21,794 nt of DNA. It comes from a virus. The position numbers and the translations under genes are program-made. Shown here piece by piece: positions 1-7,234 of this stretch. The notes under the pieces are model-generated. The model worked only from the letters and a program-made list of their open reading frames with translations. It made no database searches and had not been told where the DNA came from. Position 1 is the first letter of the stretch; the number at the start of each line of letters is the position of its first letter. The stretch lies in the IMG/VR virus record IMGVR_UViG_3300015371_000207, positions 1 to 21,794 of that record. The stretch is one strand, 5' to 3'.

Positions 1-1
1 C

Positions 2-1606
2 GGGAAAGTCAAAACGTGGGCGAAAGGCGTCGGCGTCGCTATCGGCACCGCGTTCGCGGTCCACCAGATCAGCGACTGGGTCGGCGCCGCGTCCGCGTTG
101 CAGGACCAGCTCGCCGCCACCCAGGTCATTTTCGGGGACGCGGCCGGGTCCGTCGAAAAGTTCGCCGGCGCCGCGGGCGACTCGTTCGGTATCGCCAAAT
201 CCGACGCGCTCGACGCCGCCAACCAGTTCGCCGCGTTCGGGAAAGGCGCCGGCCTGGCGGGCGACGACCTCGCCGGGTTCGCGACGAAAATGACGGGTCT
301 GGCGGGCGACCTCGCCAGCTTCCGGGGCACGTCACCGGAAGAGGCGATCACCGCGATCGGGGCCGCGTTGCGGGGCGAGTCCGAACCGATCCGCAAGTTC
401 GGTGTCCTCCTCGACGACGCCACCCTCAGGAACCGGGCCATGCAGCTCGGCCTGATCAAAACGACGAAACAGGCGCTCACCCCGCAGCAGAAGGTCCTCG
501 CCGCGCAAGCCGAGATACTCGCCCAAACCGGCGACGCGCAAGGCGACTTCGCGCGCACGTCGGACAGCACCGCCAACCAACAGAAAATCCTTTCCGCCAA
601 AATCAAGGACACCCAAGCGGCGCTGGGCAACGCTCTGCTCCCCGTCCTGCAACGCATCCTCCCGGCGGTGTCCGCGTTCGCGGGGTTCATCGAAAAGAAC
701 GCCGGCCTGCTCGTCCCGCTCGTCGGCGCCGTCGCCGCCGTCACCGCCGCGGTGTGGCTGTTCAACGCCGCCCTCGCCGCCAACCCCGTCATCCTGATCA
801 CGATCGCGATCGCCGGCCTCGTCGCGGCGCTGGTCCTCGCCTACCAGAACGTCGAAGGGTTCCGCGACATCGTCGACACGTCGTTCGCCGCGATCCGCGA
901 GTTCAGCGCCGGCGTGGTCGAAGGGTTCCAAATGGTCCTCGACGGGATCGTCGCCGTCTACGAATGGGTGGTCGGCACGTTCCAGGACATCGGCGGGTGG
1001 CTGGCGGGACCGTTCTCGGCGGCGTGGACGATCATCCAGCCGATCGCGGACTGGATCATCGGCGGATTCCAACGGGTGTGGGACTACATCGGCGGACCGT
1101 TCCAAGCGATCGCGGACAAGATCAGCGGCCCGTTCTCGGCGGCGTTCGGTGTCATCCGCGACGCGTTCAACGGGCTCATGTCGTTGCTGGGGATCGACAC
1201 CGGCGAGAACCATCCGCGCCACATCGACGAACGCCAAGGCCCGTCGCTGCTCGGCCCCGGCAACTTCCTCGGCCCCCGGCAGGGCCCGTCGCTGGCGGGT
1301 GCCGGGAACTTTCAGGGCCCGTTCGTCGGGCCCGTCTACGTCGCGCCGCAGATCAACCGCAACCGGTTCCACGCCGACGGCGGCATTTTCACGCGCCCCC
1401 GGTGGGGAATGATCGGCGAAGCCGGCCCCGAAGCCGTCCTACCCGTCGACCGTCTGCTCGACAGTCTCGGCGGAAACGTCACCGTGAACGTCTACACAAC
1501 CGGGTTGGGCGCCGACTCGCCCGCGATCCAGTCGGCGGTCGTCGACGCGTTACGCCAGGCGACGGGCCGCAACGGGTCCCTCGGACGGATGGGTGTCGCA
1601 CTGTGA
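2..1606 (+). CDS. Tail tape-measure protein, C-terminal part (5' end outside window)
   Basis: The frame is open from the left edge and gives 534 residues without a start, so the N-terminal part lies outside the window. Tape-measure proteins set tail length and are threaded through the tail tube. The visible part opens with an Ala/Gly-rich helical region, has a KTTKQALTPQQK-type segment typical of the family, and two adjacent hydrophobic stretches (about nt 707-850). A Trp/Gly/Phe-rich section follows with repeated GPFSAA and IGG units (nt 990-1190). Near the end, GPSLxGxGNFxGP occurs twice (about nt 1237-1320), and the C-terminus carries GEAGPEAVLPVDRL, a hallmark of siphovirus tape measures. 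The stop overlaps the next gene's GTG by 4 nt. I am confident of the family; full length cannot be judged here. Confidence 0.9.
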   Translation, partial: GKVKTWAKGVGVAIGTAFAVHQISDWVGAASALQDQLAATQVIFGDAAGSVEKFAGAAGDSFGIAKSDALDAANQFAAFGKGAGLAGDDLAGFATKMTGLAGDLASFRGTSPEEAITAIGAALRGESEPIRKFGVLLDDATLRNRAMQLGLIKTTKQALTPQQKVLAAQAEILAQTGDAQGDFARTSDSTANQQKILSAKIKDTQAALGNALLPVLQRILPAVSAFAGFIEKNAGLLVPLVGAVAAVTAAVWLFNAALAANPVILITIAIAGLVAALVLAYQNVEGFRDIVDTSFAAIREFSAGVVEGFQMVLDGIVAVYEWVVGTFQDIGGWLAGPFSAAWTIIQPIADWIIGGFQRVWDYIGGPFQAIADKISGPFSAAFGVIRDAFNGLMSLLGIDTGENHPRHIDERQGPSLLGPGNFLGPRQGPSLAGAGNFQGPFVGPVYVAPQINRNRFHADGGIFTRPRWGMIGEAGPEAVLPVDRLLDSLGGNVTVNVYTTGLGADSPAIQSAVVDALRQATGRNGSLGRMGVAL

Positions 1607-3057
1607 CGTGGACGCCGTCGGACCCGTGGCCGTCGAACACGCCCGGCGGCACCCGCGGCGCGGACCCCACCGCCCCGTACGCGTGGGGCGCGTACCAGAA
1701 GGTGTGGGTGCTCGCCGAGATCGCGTCGGGGAACCCGTGGACGATGGGCCCCCACCCGTTCGACCGGCTCGACGCCGGGAACGTGCTGATCGACGCGGGC
1801 GATATGGCCGGCGGCGGCCCCACCCCGCCCGGGACGCTCCCGCCCGTCGACGGACTGTGGGTAGACCTGTCATGCGACCTGATCGACCTCGAGATCAGGG
1901 GCGGCGCCGGGAACGTGCAAGGCGTCCGATCCCAAACCGAAGCGGGGACGCTCACCGCCACCCTGTACGACCCGACCGGGAAATACGACCCGCTCAACCC
2001 GGACACCCCGTTCCAGATCGGCGGCCGCTCCCGGCTGCAGGCCGGGACCAGGGTCATGGCGTTCTGCGAAACGATCGTCGACCCGACCGCGGCCACCCCG
2101 ACCGTCGCTACGCGCTACCTGTTCGGCGGGACCGCCGACGTCTGGGCGGAAGAGTGGACGAAAGAACCGTCGGACCGCCGATGCCAGCTGATCGCGACCG
2201 ACATAGTCAAGGACCTCAACAAGATGGACCGGCCCGAACAACCCCCGGTTGGGGGCGGCGACGACGTGTTCACCCGCCTCAACCGGATCGCCGCCTATTT
2301 CGGGTTCCCCGGCCCGACCGGGCTTGGCGAGTTCACTGACCGCACGCTCCAGGCCACCACGCTCGCGCAACCGGCGTGGGAGCAGTTGAACCGGGCCGTC
2401 ACCGACGACCTCGGGTTCCTGTACGTCGCGCCGTACCCGACCGGCGGACTGTTGGTCTACATCTCGTCGCTGATGTGGCAGGACGGCGTCGCGGACCCGC
2501 CTCTCATCACCGTCGGGTGCGACGACCCCGCCGCGTTCGACATTGTCACCGGCGCCCGCCCAGCCAGCCTCGACGCCTACCTCACCAACCATGTGACCGC
2601 GGCCCGCGCCGGCGGCGTCGAACAGGTCGCCGACAACCCGACCAGCGTCGACACGTACGGCACGAAGGACTACAAGCGCACCGATTTGGGTTTGGAGACG
2701 GACGCGTGGGCGGCGGATTGGGCGACGACATTGGTCGCGTTGTCCGCCTACCCGCGTCATGCCGTCGACCGGATCACGCTGCAGCCGGCCGTCGCGCCCG
2801 ACGCGTGGCTCGCGTTCCGGCGGGTCCTCCAAGTCACGCCCGTGGTGTCGCGGATACGGCTCCTGTTCCAAACCCCGCTCGTCCCGTACACGCTCGACTT
2901 GACGGTCCGGATGGTCGGATGGACGCACCGCGTGAACGCGTGGACGTGGCAGACCGAATGGCGGACGACCGCCGCGAGCATGGGCGCCGGCGGCCGGCCG
3001 TGGACGATGGGCCCCCACGCGTTCGACGCGCTCGACGCCGGGAACGTACTGATCTAG
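1603..3057 (+). CDS. Minor tail / baseplate-type protein with duplicated terminal motif
   Basis: A 484-aa protein starting at GTG 1603, which overlaps the tape-measure stop as GTGA; the frame stays open far upstream, but only this start respects the neighbouring gene. Position directly after the tape measure and content (all-beta style segments, no signal peptide, no membrane helix) fit a tail-tip or baseplate protein, as in other actinophages. The motif PWTMGPHxFDxLDAGNVLI occurs near the N-terminus (about residues 45-63) and again as the last 19 residues. The middle contains LTATLYDPTGKYDPLNP, a phrase typical of tail-hub-like minor tail proteins. Precise role (hub, receptor-binding adaptor) is not shown by the sequence. 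Confidence 0.75.
   Translation: MTWTPSDPWPSNTPGGTRGADPTAPYAWGAYQKVWVLAEIASGNPWTMGPHPFDRLDAGNVLIDAGDMAGGGPTPPGTLPPVDGLWVDLSCDLIDLEIRGGAGNVQGVRSQTEAGTLTATLYDPTGKYDPLNPDTPFQIGGRSRLQAGTRVMAFCETIVDPTAATPTVATRYLFGGTADVWAEEWTKEPSDRRCQLIATDIVKDLNKMDRPEQPPVGGGDDVFTRLNRIAAYFGFPGPTGLGEFTDRTLQATTLAQPAWEQLNRAVTDDLGFLYVAPYPTGGLLVYISSLMWQDGVADPPLITVGCDDPAAFDIVTGARPASLDAYLTNHVTAARAGGVEQVADNPTSVDTYGTKDYKRTDLGLETDAWAADWATTLVALSAYPRHAVDRITLQPAVAPDAWLAFRRVLQVTPVVSRIRLLFQTPLVPYTLDLTVRMVGWTHRVNAWTWQTEWRTTAASMGAGGRPWTMGPHAFDALDAGNVLI
1735..1791 (+). repeat. 57-nt direct repeat, copy 1 (inside minor tail gene)
   Basis: This in-frame segment matches 2998-3054 at 53 of 57 bases by direct comparison. It encodes the first PWTMGPHPFDRLDAGNVLI motif. 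Confidence 0.95.
2998..3054 (+). repeat. 57-nt direct repeat, copy 2 (last codons of minor tail gene)
   Basis: Second copy of the 1735-1791 segment. It ends at the last sense codon before the TAG stop, so the gene finishes exactly with the repeat. Four substitutions separate the copies, one of them silent (GTG/GTA). Confidence 0.95.
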
Positions 3058-3067
3058 AGGAGGACTG

Positions 3068-3580
3068 ATGGCAGGCCATAAGACGTGGGCGGTGTCGGAG
3101 TCGATGTTGCAATCCGAGTTCCAGGGGTATGTGGGCGACCAGGTCGTCGCGCAGTTCGCGTCGACCGCGGCCCGTGACGCCGGGTGGGCGTCACCCCCGA
3201 ACGGCGCGAAATGCGTTACCACCGATACCGGCACGACGTGGGATCGCGCCGGGGGAGTGTGGCAGCCGCAGAACACGGTCGAGCGGGCCATCGGCACCCA
3301 TACCGTCGGGTCCGCGGTGTCGGCGTCGTCGCGGCTGGTCACGAAAGCGGGGTCGGTGATCGTGACGACCACGTCGGGCGGCGCCGCCAGTTTCACGCTT
3401 CCGGGCACCGCGTACGCCACCGGGATCGCGACGATCCTGCTTTCGGTGGGCGACACCACCGGCGGCGCGTACACCGTCGTGCCCGTCCTCGCGTCGACGA
3501 CGCTGACGTCGATAGCGACGTTCCACCCCGGCGCCGTGTCCGTAACCGTCCGGGTCAACTACCTCACGATCGGAGCATGA
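3068..3580 (+). CDS. Hypothetical tail-region protein, 170 aa
   Basis: ATG 3068 is preceded by a strong ribosome site, AGAGGAGG, at 3056-3063. The 170-aa product begins with a short helical part. It then has WASPPNGAKCVTTDTGTTWDR, reminiscent of the short beta-hairpin repeats in phage fibre and tail proteins (parameter-plus-Trp patterns). Its C-terminal half is Thr/Ser/Val-rich and looks all-beta, with no membrane segment. Between a minor tail gene and the lysis gene it is probably another virion tail component, but I recognise no specific family. Confidence 0.7.
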   Translation: MAGHKTWAVSESMLQSEFQGYVGDQVVAQFASTAARDAGWASPPNGAKCVTTDTGTTWDRAGGVWQPQNTVERAIGTHTVGSAVSASSRLVTKAGSVIVTTTSGGAASFTLPGTAYATGIATILLSVGDTTGGAYTVVPVLASTTLTSIATFHPGAVSVTVRVNYLTIGA

Positions 3581-3581
3581 C

Positions 3582-3737
3582 GTGGCGACCTTCCAGATTG
3601 TGTGCCGCAACCCGGTGTGCGACGAACGCGACGTCCCCAAAGAAATGGACGACGTGTTCGTCGCCGACTACCAGGCCGGCCTGGTGTTCTGCGGGGTGTG
3701 CCGCCAGCCGATCACCGGCACCCCCACGGAACCCTGA
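3582..3737 (+). CDS. Small Cys-rich protein, 51 aa
   Basis: Starts at GTG 3582, two bases after the preceding TGA, and ends two bases before the endolysin ATG, so it fills the gap in the same transcription unit. The product has CRNPVC near the N-terminus and CGVC near the C-terminus, a four-cysteine spacing compatible with a small zinc ribbon. Function is unknown; many actinophages carry similar tiny zinc-ribbon-like proteins in late operons. Confidence 0.6.
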   Translation: MATFQIVCRNPVCDERDVPKEMDDVFVADYQAGLVFCGVCRQPITGTPTEP

Positions 3738-3739
3738 CC

Positions 3740-4594
3740 ATGTCGGGTTGGCTCGACGGGATCGAACGGGTCCCGAACGACCATTCCGGCGGCGGCACGT
3801 ACGCCGACGGGGTCCCGTGGCGGTTCGTGGTCCACACCGTCGAAGGCGACCCGAACACCGTGTCCGATTGCCGGCTGCTCGCCAGCTCGCACGCGTCGCC
3901 ACCGCACCTCTGGTACTCGCCGAAACTGCAATGGTTCGGTCAGACCGTCCCGCTCGACCGGTCCGCGTTCGCGCTCGCGCACCCGTCCGGCACCGTCGAA
4001 ACCAACAAAATGCGCGCCATCCAGGTCGAATGCTTCGGGTACGCCGCCGACACCCCGTTTTGGAGTCAGGCGTGGCTCGAAGGGCTCGGCCACCTGATCC
4101 GCCGGTGCATCAACGCCGGCTACCCGATCAACCTCGACCGGGTCGCGCCCACGACCGGGAGCGACGGGTACGGGACCGGCGGCAAGGTCCGGTTCACCGA
4201 AACGGAATGGGAGCTGTTCGACGGGCTCTGCTGCCATTCGAACGTTCCCGTAAACGACCATTGGGACGCCGGCGCGATCAACCTGACCGCGGTCGCCGCC
4301 GCCGCCCGACCCCCGCAACCCGCCCCCGAACCCGAAGAGGATGACGACATGCTTTACATTGCGAGTTTCCCCGACGTCGGCGTAATGACCCTGGTCGATT
4401 CCACGTCGGGAATGTGGGTCGATTTCGCGTTCGGGTCCGACGTCGGCCCGTACCAGTCGGCCGGCGTAAAGGTGCTCGGTAACTTCACCGACGACCACCG
4501 CACCCGACTGTGGCAGGCGTGCGAAGCGATCCGTGACCCGCAGGTCAAGGTCACGCCGCTACCGCCCGACGAAACCACCCGCGGCGACCTCTAG
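3740..4594 (+). CDS. Endolysin, N-acetylmuramoyl-L-alanine amidase (Amidase_2-like)
   Basis: A 284-aa protein from ATG 3740; the frame is open upstream but this ATG fits the gene spacing. The catalytic domain spans roughly residues 1-190. Candidate zinc ligands are His32 (in FVVHT), His166 (CCHSNVP) and Asp176 (HWDAG), in the order expected for the Amidase_2/PGRP fold, which cuts the bond between MurNAc and the L-Ala of the peptide stem. A Pro/Glu/Asp linker (about 191-203) leads to an 80-residue C-terminal domain, likely for cell-wall binding, that I do not recognise. There is no signal peptide, so release would need a holin. The next gene is convergent and only 5 nt away. Confidence 0.88.
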   Translation: MSGWLDGIERVPNDHSGGGTYADGVPWRFVVHTVEGDPNTVSDCRLLASSHASPPHLWYSPKLQWFGQTVPLDRSAFALAHPSGTVETNKMRAIQVECFGYAADTPFWSQAWLEGLGHLIRRCINAGYPINLDRVAPTTGSDGYGTGGKVRFTETEWELFDGLCCHSNVPVNDHWDAGAINLTAVAAAARPPQPAPEPEEDDDMLYIASFPDVGVMTLVDSTSGMWVDFAFGSDVGPYQSAGVKVLGNFTDDHRTRLWQACEAIRDPQVKVTPLPPDETTRGDL

Positions 4595-4599
4595 CGGGG

Positions 4600-5811
4600 C
4601 TACTCCACCGTTAGAAACATCCCGCATCGCTCCCGCGCCAAGTCCGCGTTACGTGCGTCCAAGTCGATGCCGATGGCGTCCCTGCCGTGACCCGTAGCCA
4701 CCTGCAGCGTCGTCCCCGAACCCGCGAACGGGTCGAGAACTACGCCTGGGCGATAGTCGTCGTGACCGCAATCCGACCAACCGAGCGTTATGTTCTTACG
4801 GTGCCGGTCCTCGGGTGATAGCCCATTGCCCCGCCTATCGCGCTCCTGCGTCTTGTGTCTCACGTTCGGATCGTCGGTAGCGCCGTCGAACATTGCCCCG
4901 CCGAGAATCGCCGCATACTCCGCGTCCGGTTCCGTGATGCGTTCGGAGGGTTCCCCGCACACCCGGCAGACGCGCTCCGGGCACATCGCCCTGATCGGCC
5001 TAACGCACAACTCCCGCGGGAACGTCGCGTAATGCGAGCCGGCGTACGGTTCGGTGGGTATCTGCCACCAATCCAACGGAGGCGCGCCCGCGGCGTTTCC
5101 AGCCATCGGCGTGACAGCTCCGTTACCGGCGGGGTTCCCCTTCGTGTACCCGTTGCCCGTGTACGTCGCCGGGTCCTGCGTCGGCGTCGTTCGTACGGCG
5201 TCGAGGTCGAAATCCCGCCGCGGCGATTGGCACGCCACGACCATTTCTGAGGTTGCGGGACGGAACTTGTCGCCCAACGCTCCCACCGGAGGGTTCGGGC
5301 GGCACCAGCGGACCACGTTCCGCGCCCGCCACCGCGGCGTCTCGCGGCCGGTTAGCGGGTTGAACCCGTACACCAACGAAATGCGGTAAATCTCAGGGAT
5401 AAGACACAGAGACTTCGCTTGCGGCCAGTCCGGGTTCACGCCGAGGATGCGCGACGCGTTGCGGCGGGCGGACGCGGAGCCGACGAACTTCGGTGCGTCC
5501 TCTCGTAGCCCGTGGGCGTTGTAGTCCCCGCCCGCGCCACCGGAACCGCTGTACGTGTCCCCCAACTCGACACAAATGCTCCCGTGCGGTGCGAGGACCC
5601 GCGCCCACTCCTCCGTGAGAGCGAGCAGCGTGTCGATAAACGCGCCCGGAGTCGGTTCGCTACCAATCTCTTTCGCCTTGTCCGGATGGTCAGCGGGAAG
5701 GTAACTCCGCAACGCGAGAAACGGCGGGGACGTGAGCACCAGGTCCACGCTGTTATCGGGGATCGTCGCGAGAACATCGAACACGTCCCCCACGATGAAG
5801 CGGGCCGTCAT
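4600..5811 (-). CDS. DNA methyltransferase, beta class (N4-cytosine or N6-adenine)
   Basis: A 403-aa enzyme starting at the ATG at 5811-5809, which overlaps the upstream stop as ATGA; the longer open frame upstream belongs to the neighbour's shadow. Motif IV comes first, LTSPPF at residues 26-31, and motif I comes last, DPFAGSGTTL at about 360-369 followed by GID. That IV-TRD-I order defines the beta class. SPPF is commoner in N4-cytosine enzymes, but N6-adenine specificity cannot be excluded. A Cys cluster (CPERVCRVCGEP, plus a later SDCGH) lies between the motifs and probably binds zinc, as in many actinophage methyltransferases. No restriction partner is adjacent, so it is likely an orphan enzyme for host-restriction evasion. 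Confidence 0.88.
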   Translation of the reverse strand: MTARFIVGDVFDVLATIPDNSVDLVLTSPPFLALRSYLPADHPDKAKEIGSEPTPGAFIDTLLALTEEWARVLAPHGSICVELGDTYSGSGGAGGDYNAHGLREDAPKFVGSASARRNASRILGVNPDWPQAKSLCLIPEIYRISLVYGFNPLTGRETPRWRARNVVRWCRPNPPVGALGDKFRPATSEMVVACQSPRRDFDLDAVRTTPTQDPATYTGNGYTKGNPAGNGAVTPMAGNAAGAPPLDWWQIPTEPYAGSHYATFPRELCVRPIRAMCPERVCRVCGEPSERITEPDAEYAAILGGAMFDGATDDPNVRHKTQERDRRGNGLSPEDRHRKNITLGWSDCGHDDYRPGVVLDPFAGSGTTLQVATGHGRDAIGIDLDARNADLARERCGMFLTVE

Positions 5812-6335
5812 CGGGTCGCGGCCCACGGGGCGAGGTTGCGGCCACCGTCGGACAGGACATAGACGCACTGGCGTTGCCCGTCGACGGTGTACGGGTCCAT
5901 GCCCGCGCACGCGCCGGGGTGGTCGCCCGTCCGATAATGGGAAAGCAGGGTTTGCGCGCACCCGTACGCGCCCGACGGGTTCCGGGCGTTCGGGTTCCCG
6001 CCCGACTCGCGTTCGATGATGTAGTCGGGGATCACGAACCCGGTACACGCCCCCCGGGCGGCGCCCGTCGAGCTAGGCGGCGGTGCGGGCCGGCCGGGCG
6101 GAGCGATCACCCGACCGGCCCGCGGTAGCGCGGTCGCGGCCGTGTTCCACGCTCGAGCGGCGTTCCATTGGACGGCGGACACCATACGGACGGCGTGAAC
6201 CAAACCGGGGCCCGGTGTCGGGCCCGGCGCCGTGCTCGCGGCGGTGGGGTTTGCGAGGGCAAGTGCCACCGCGAACACGGCACCGATCACGCTAGGCGGC
6301 CGTCCCCGCGCGCCTGCGGGCACGCACGACGACAT
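5808..6335 (-). CDS. Secreted lytic-transglycosylase/lysozyme-like protein
   Basis: A 175-aa product. Residues 10-34 look like a signal peptide: Arg residues, then a hydrophobic VIGAVFAVALALA core and a small-residue cleavage area. A Pro-rich linker (about 78-92) precedes a C-terminal domain with IIERESGGNPNARNPSGAYG, the SLT/Rpf-like pattern in which the Glu of ESGG (residue 110) is the expected catalytic acid and GAYG-CAQ matches the G-A-x-G-xxQ motif. Cys97, Cys126, Cys143 and Cys157 could form disulphides outside the cell. Inferred role is peptidoglycan cleavage. An alternative GTG start at 6290, 1 nt after the upstream small gene's stop, would give 160 aa and a shorter signal peptide. 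The stop overlaps the methyltransferase start. Confidence 0.78.
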   Translation of the reverse strand: MSSCVPAGARGRPPSVIGAVFAVALALANPTAASTAPGPTPGPGLVHAVRMVSAVQWNAARAWNTAATALPRAGRVIAPPGRPAPPPSSTGAARGACTGFVIPDYIIERESGGNPNARNPSGAYGCAQTLLSHYRTGDHPGACAGMDPYTVDGQRQCVYVLSDGGRNLAPWAATR

Positions 6336-6423
6336 GACGGCCGGCCATCACCGTGAACGCCACCCACGCGGCCCACGCCTGCTGGCCGTAAAGGTGCGGT
6401 GCAATGTCACTGTGGAACGGCAT
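6292..6423 (-). CDS. Small putative membrane peptide, 43 aa
   Basis: ATG at 6423-6421 has a strong ribosome site on the minus strand (AAGGGGGA, about 8 nt upstream), the best evidence that it is real. The product has one hydrophobic stretch, AWAAWVAFTVMAG, followed by a strongly basic tail (RxRRRAG), so an N-out/C-in single-pass membrane topology is plausible. It overlaps the start of the downstream transglycosylase-like gene by 44 nt, suggesting coupled translation. A holin-like or accessory envelope role is possible but unproven. Confidence 0.55.
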   Translation of the reverse strand: MPFHSDIAPHLYGQQAWAAWVAFTVMAGRHVVVRARRRAGTAA

Positions 6424-6450
6424 GTTGATTCCCCCTTATGGGTTTTCCGC

Positions 6451-6474
6451 CCGCGACGCTAAACCGCGTCGCGG
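6451..6474 (-). terminator. Perfect 9-bp hairpin between minus-strand genes (terminator or RNA-processing site)
   Basis: CCGCGACGC (6451-6459) and GCGTCGCGG (6466-6474) are exact reverse complements around a 6-nt loop. The hairpin lies after the 65-aa gene (stop 6496) and before the ribosome site of the 43-aa gene. There is no U-tract, so it could be a weak terminator, an mRNA-stabilising structure or a processing site. Confidence 0.5.
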
Positions 6475-6495
6475 GGTCCGGTGGTGTACCGGTCG

Positions 6496-6693
6496 TTAGC
6501 CCGCCGTCGATCGTAGAACGCCGGTCATGTGAAGCATTCGCCGGAGCCGCACTCGCCGGGACCGTCGTCGCCACCCTCTGTCGGTTGTGTCCAACGCCGC
6601 TAGGCGCATACGAGCATCACACTGGCAGTGGTCGTCACAGCCGCAACCGTCAAGTGACCACACAATCCCCTTGCCGCACGTCGGACAGGTCAT
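6496..6693 (-). CDS. Small Cys-rich (zinc-ribbon-like) protein, 65 aa
   Basis: ATG 6693 sits exactly at the end of a start-associated repeat (6691-6720), which carries the ribosome site. The N-terminal third has CPTC, CGC and CQC (Cys 3, 6, 17, 19, 23, 25), a plausible zinc-binding module. The C-terminal half reads through another copy of the repeat (TTDRGWRR) and becomes Arg-rich, so the true end of the functional protein or an eroded following gene is uncertain. No named family is recognised. Confidence 0.5.
   Translation of the reverse strand: MTCPTCGKGIVWSLDGCGCDDHCQCDARMRLAALDTTDRGWRRRSRRVRLRRMLHMTGVLRSTAG
6562..6591 (-). repeat. Start-associated repeat, copy 1 (without ATG)
   Basis: Read on the minus strand it matches the other copies over ACAACCGACAGAGGG and GGCGACGA, but the expected ATG is replaced by CGG. 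It lies inside the 65-aa Cys-rich frame, so it may be a relic of a lost gene start. Confidence 0.85.
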
Positions 6694-6720
6694 TCGTCGT
6701 CTCCCTCTGTCGGTTGTGTC
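6691..6720 (-). promoter_or_regulatory. Start-associated repeat, copy 2, with ribosome site
   Basis: On the minus strand this 30-nt copy ends with the ATG of the 65-aa Cys-rich gene. It contains ACCGACAGAGGG followed by AGACGACGA; GAGGG lies about 9 nt before the ATG and serves as ribosome site. Confidence 0.85.
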
Positions 6721-6817
6721 ACGTTGCGAACCTCATGCCAACGAACAGCAGCGCGATGGTCAACAGCACGGCGCACGGAATCCACCAGGGCACGCCGTCG
6801 CGGTTCTCCCACATCAT
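6719..6817 (-). CDS. MMWE-type membrane peptide, 32 aa
   Basis: ATG at 6817-6815 is the last codon of a start-associated repeat (6815-6844). The product begins MMWENRDGVPWW and continues with one hydrophobic helix (IPCAVLLTIALLFVGM), so it is a single-pass membrane peptide. It shares its MMWE start, size and repeat-embedded start with the 26-aa peptide at 9682 on the other strand. Function unknown. Confidence 0.6.
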   Translation of the reverse strand: MMWENRDGVPWWIPCAVLLTIALLFVGMRFAT

Positions 6818-6844
6818 TCGTCGCCACCCTCTGTCGGTTGTGCC
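6815..6844 (-). promoter_or_regulatory. Start-associated repeat, copy 3, with ribosome site
   Basis: Minus-strand copy with GGCACAACCGACAGAGGG, then TGGCGACGA, then ATG. It fills the gap between the lipoprotein stop (6846) and the 32-aa membrane peptide. Confidence 0.88.
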
Positions 6845-6845
6845 G

Positions 6846-7043
6846 TCACCACCCGCCGCCCCCACCCCCACCGCCGCCGCCGCCGCCACCGTCGAGGATC
6901 GTGCAATCCCACACGCCCAAACCGGGGACGATGTGACATTCGGCAACGTCGGGCGGATATGGCGGGTCCCCTACCGGCGACAGGTCACACGCGACCAGAG
7001 TCGCCGCCAACGCCAGGGCCACGGCCAGGACCAGCCGTCTCAC
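6846..7043 (-). CDS. Phage lipoprotein with poly-glycine C-terminus, 65 aa
   Basis: GTG at 7043-7041 overlaps the upstream stop as GTGA. The N-terminus is a textbook lipoprotein signal: Arg-Arg, a Leu/Ala/Val core, and a lipobox LVAC with Cys19 as the lipidation site. The mature part has two further Cys (AECH and WDC) that could pair, and ends in about thirteen consecutive Gly and a final Trp, encoded by mixed GGN codons. Expected location is the outer face of the membrane. Prophage and phage lipoproteins often block superinfection, which is the leading guess, but nothing here proves it. Confidence 0.68.
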   Translation of the reverse strand: MRRLVLAVALALAATLVACDLSPVGDPPYPPDVAECHIVPGLGVWDCTILDGGGGGGGGGGGGGW

Positions 7044-7234
7044 GATTGCGCGAACCGGGCGACCGCGACCGCCTCGCGGGCGTCGTTCACCGCCAGCTCG
7101 CGGGCCGTGTTCGCCTCGACCCCCGCCGCGTGGTGGACCAAGTAGCGGCCGACCGCGTAATCCGCGACCCGGTCCGCATCCCATCCCGCCGGTAGTTCGA
7201 CCGCCCGCCCCCGCCCGCTACGCGAAATCGTCAT
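7040..7234 (-). CDS. Hypothetical protein, 64 aa (first gene of minus-strand operon)
   Basis: I chose ATG 7234 (MTISRSGRGRAVEL) because AGGGTG lies about 8 nt upstream; a GTG at 7258 would add eight residues and cut into the divergent control region. The product is mixed alpha, with a helical C-terminal half rich in Ala, Val and Asn (VEANTARELAVNDAREAVAV). No membrane segment or known motif is visible. It heads the leftward operon, facing the HTH gene across 46 nt. Confidence 0.6.
   Translation of the reverse strand: MTISRSGRGRAVELPAGWDADRVADYAVGRYLVHHAAGVEANTARELAVNDAREAVAVARFAQS

Noticed and set aside
16-1602. Long open frame in frame 1 upstream of the minor tail gene
   Set aside because: It is an Arg/Pro-rich shadow of the tape-measure frame; only the part from GTG 1603 is protein-like.
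6407-6574. Minus-strand 55-aa frame starting at a GTG within repeat copy 1
   Set aside because: It crosses the 6451-6474 hairpin and the ribosome site of the 43-aa gene, and the sequence is low-complexity without domain features.
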